From assembly GCA_002314945.1 (NCBI GenBank), contig DCHV01000020.1, positions 22,513-37,767 of the forward strand: a stretch of 15,255 bases of DNA, given 5' to 3'. Shown piece by piece: positions 15,105-15,255 of the stretch. A program made the translations under genes and the position numbers. The notes beneath the pieces were generated by a model, which saw nothing but the letters and a program-made list of their open reading frames with translations, made no database searches and was not told the DNA's origin. Source of the DNA: Prevotellaceae bacterium UBA1743. Its GTDB lineage: Bacteria > Bacteroidota > Bacteroidia > Bacteroidales > Bacteroidaceae. The number at the start of each line of letters is the position of its first letter. Position 1 is the stretch's first letter.

Positions 15105-15255
15105 GAACCCACCTTAAGCGATAGAGTGTCGGCAGAAAGTTTATCATTTTTTGAGTTAACCTCACTATTTTGTTGTAATATATTGATTCACAAAAGACAA
15201 AAGGAGTGAGGATAAGTATTTCATCTCCACTTTAACCCAAGTTTGATACTCTATT
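15105..15255. other. Non-coding end of window
   Basis: No credible reading frame is visible in these 151 AT-rich bases after the terminator. The only structure found is the imperfect inverted repeat at 15160-15211. The stretch could be the upstream region of a gene beyond the window. Confidence 0.5.
15160..15211. repeat. Imperfect inverted repeat near the window end
   Basis: CCTCACT and TTTTGT (15160-15166, 15168-15173) are mirrored by ACAAAA and AGTGAGG (15197-15202, 15205-15211): thirteen paired bases with a small internal mismatch and a 23-base spacer. No T-run follows on either side, so it is not an obvious terminator. A regulatory palindrome or the edge of a repeat element are both possible. 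Confidence 0.5.

Overview
The window looks like a Bacteroidota (Bacteroidales) chromosome, most likely Prevotellaceae or a close relative. Four observations support this: Bacteroidota-type promoters (TAnnTTTG -7 boxes, one with a TTG about 20 bases upstream); start codons mostly preceded by AT-rich leaders rather than Shine-Dalgarno sites; a lipoprotein with an acidic stretch after the lipid-bearing cysteine; and a giant secreted protein with GLUG-like modules and a C-terminal tail of a kind common in Prevotella. Genus and species cannot be fixed by eye.

Left third (1-6103): cell-envelope glycan genes in two convergent groups. On the plus strand are a family 2 glycosyltransferase (WaaE/KdtX-like) and an overlapping LicD-family gene. 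On the minus strand, read from right to left, is a tightly coupled operon: a DUF4254 protein, a family 9 (heptosyltransferase-like) glycosyltransferase, a family 4 glycosyltransferase, and a five-helix membrane protein with an LTA-synthase/phosphoethanolamine-transferase type catalytic domain. Together they look like a lipooligosaccharide core or other surface-glycan locus with two different phospho-substituent enzymes.

Middle (6136-9101): pckA (ATP-dependent PEP carboxykinase), with a strong intrinsic terminator and its own promoter, followed by a probable surface lipoprotein with a FISUMP-like C-terminal domain. Both are on the minus strand.

Right (9031-15255): a 408-base divergent intergenic region with promoters on both sides, an 11-bp tandem repeat and a hairpin. 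It leads into a 5.6-kb gene for an 1867-residue secreted multidomain protein: signal peptide, two GLUG-like modules, helical segment, jelly-roll-like domain, second helical segment, third GLUG-like module, F5/8C-like domain, LamG-like domain and a short C-terminal sorting-like tail. Its codon choice resembles that of pckA, which suggests high expression, and a clear terminator follows it. The last 150 bases hold no convincing gene but contain an imperfect inverted repeat.

No CRISPR array, tRNA, rRNA, transposase or phage gene was seen. The least explained elements are the giant surface protein with its regulatory region, and the DUF4254/LicD/phosphotransferase glycan locus.
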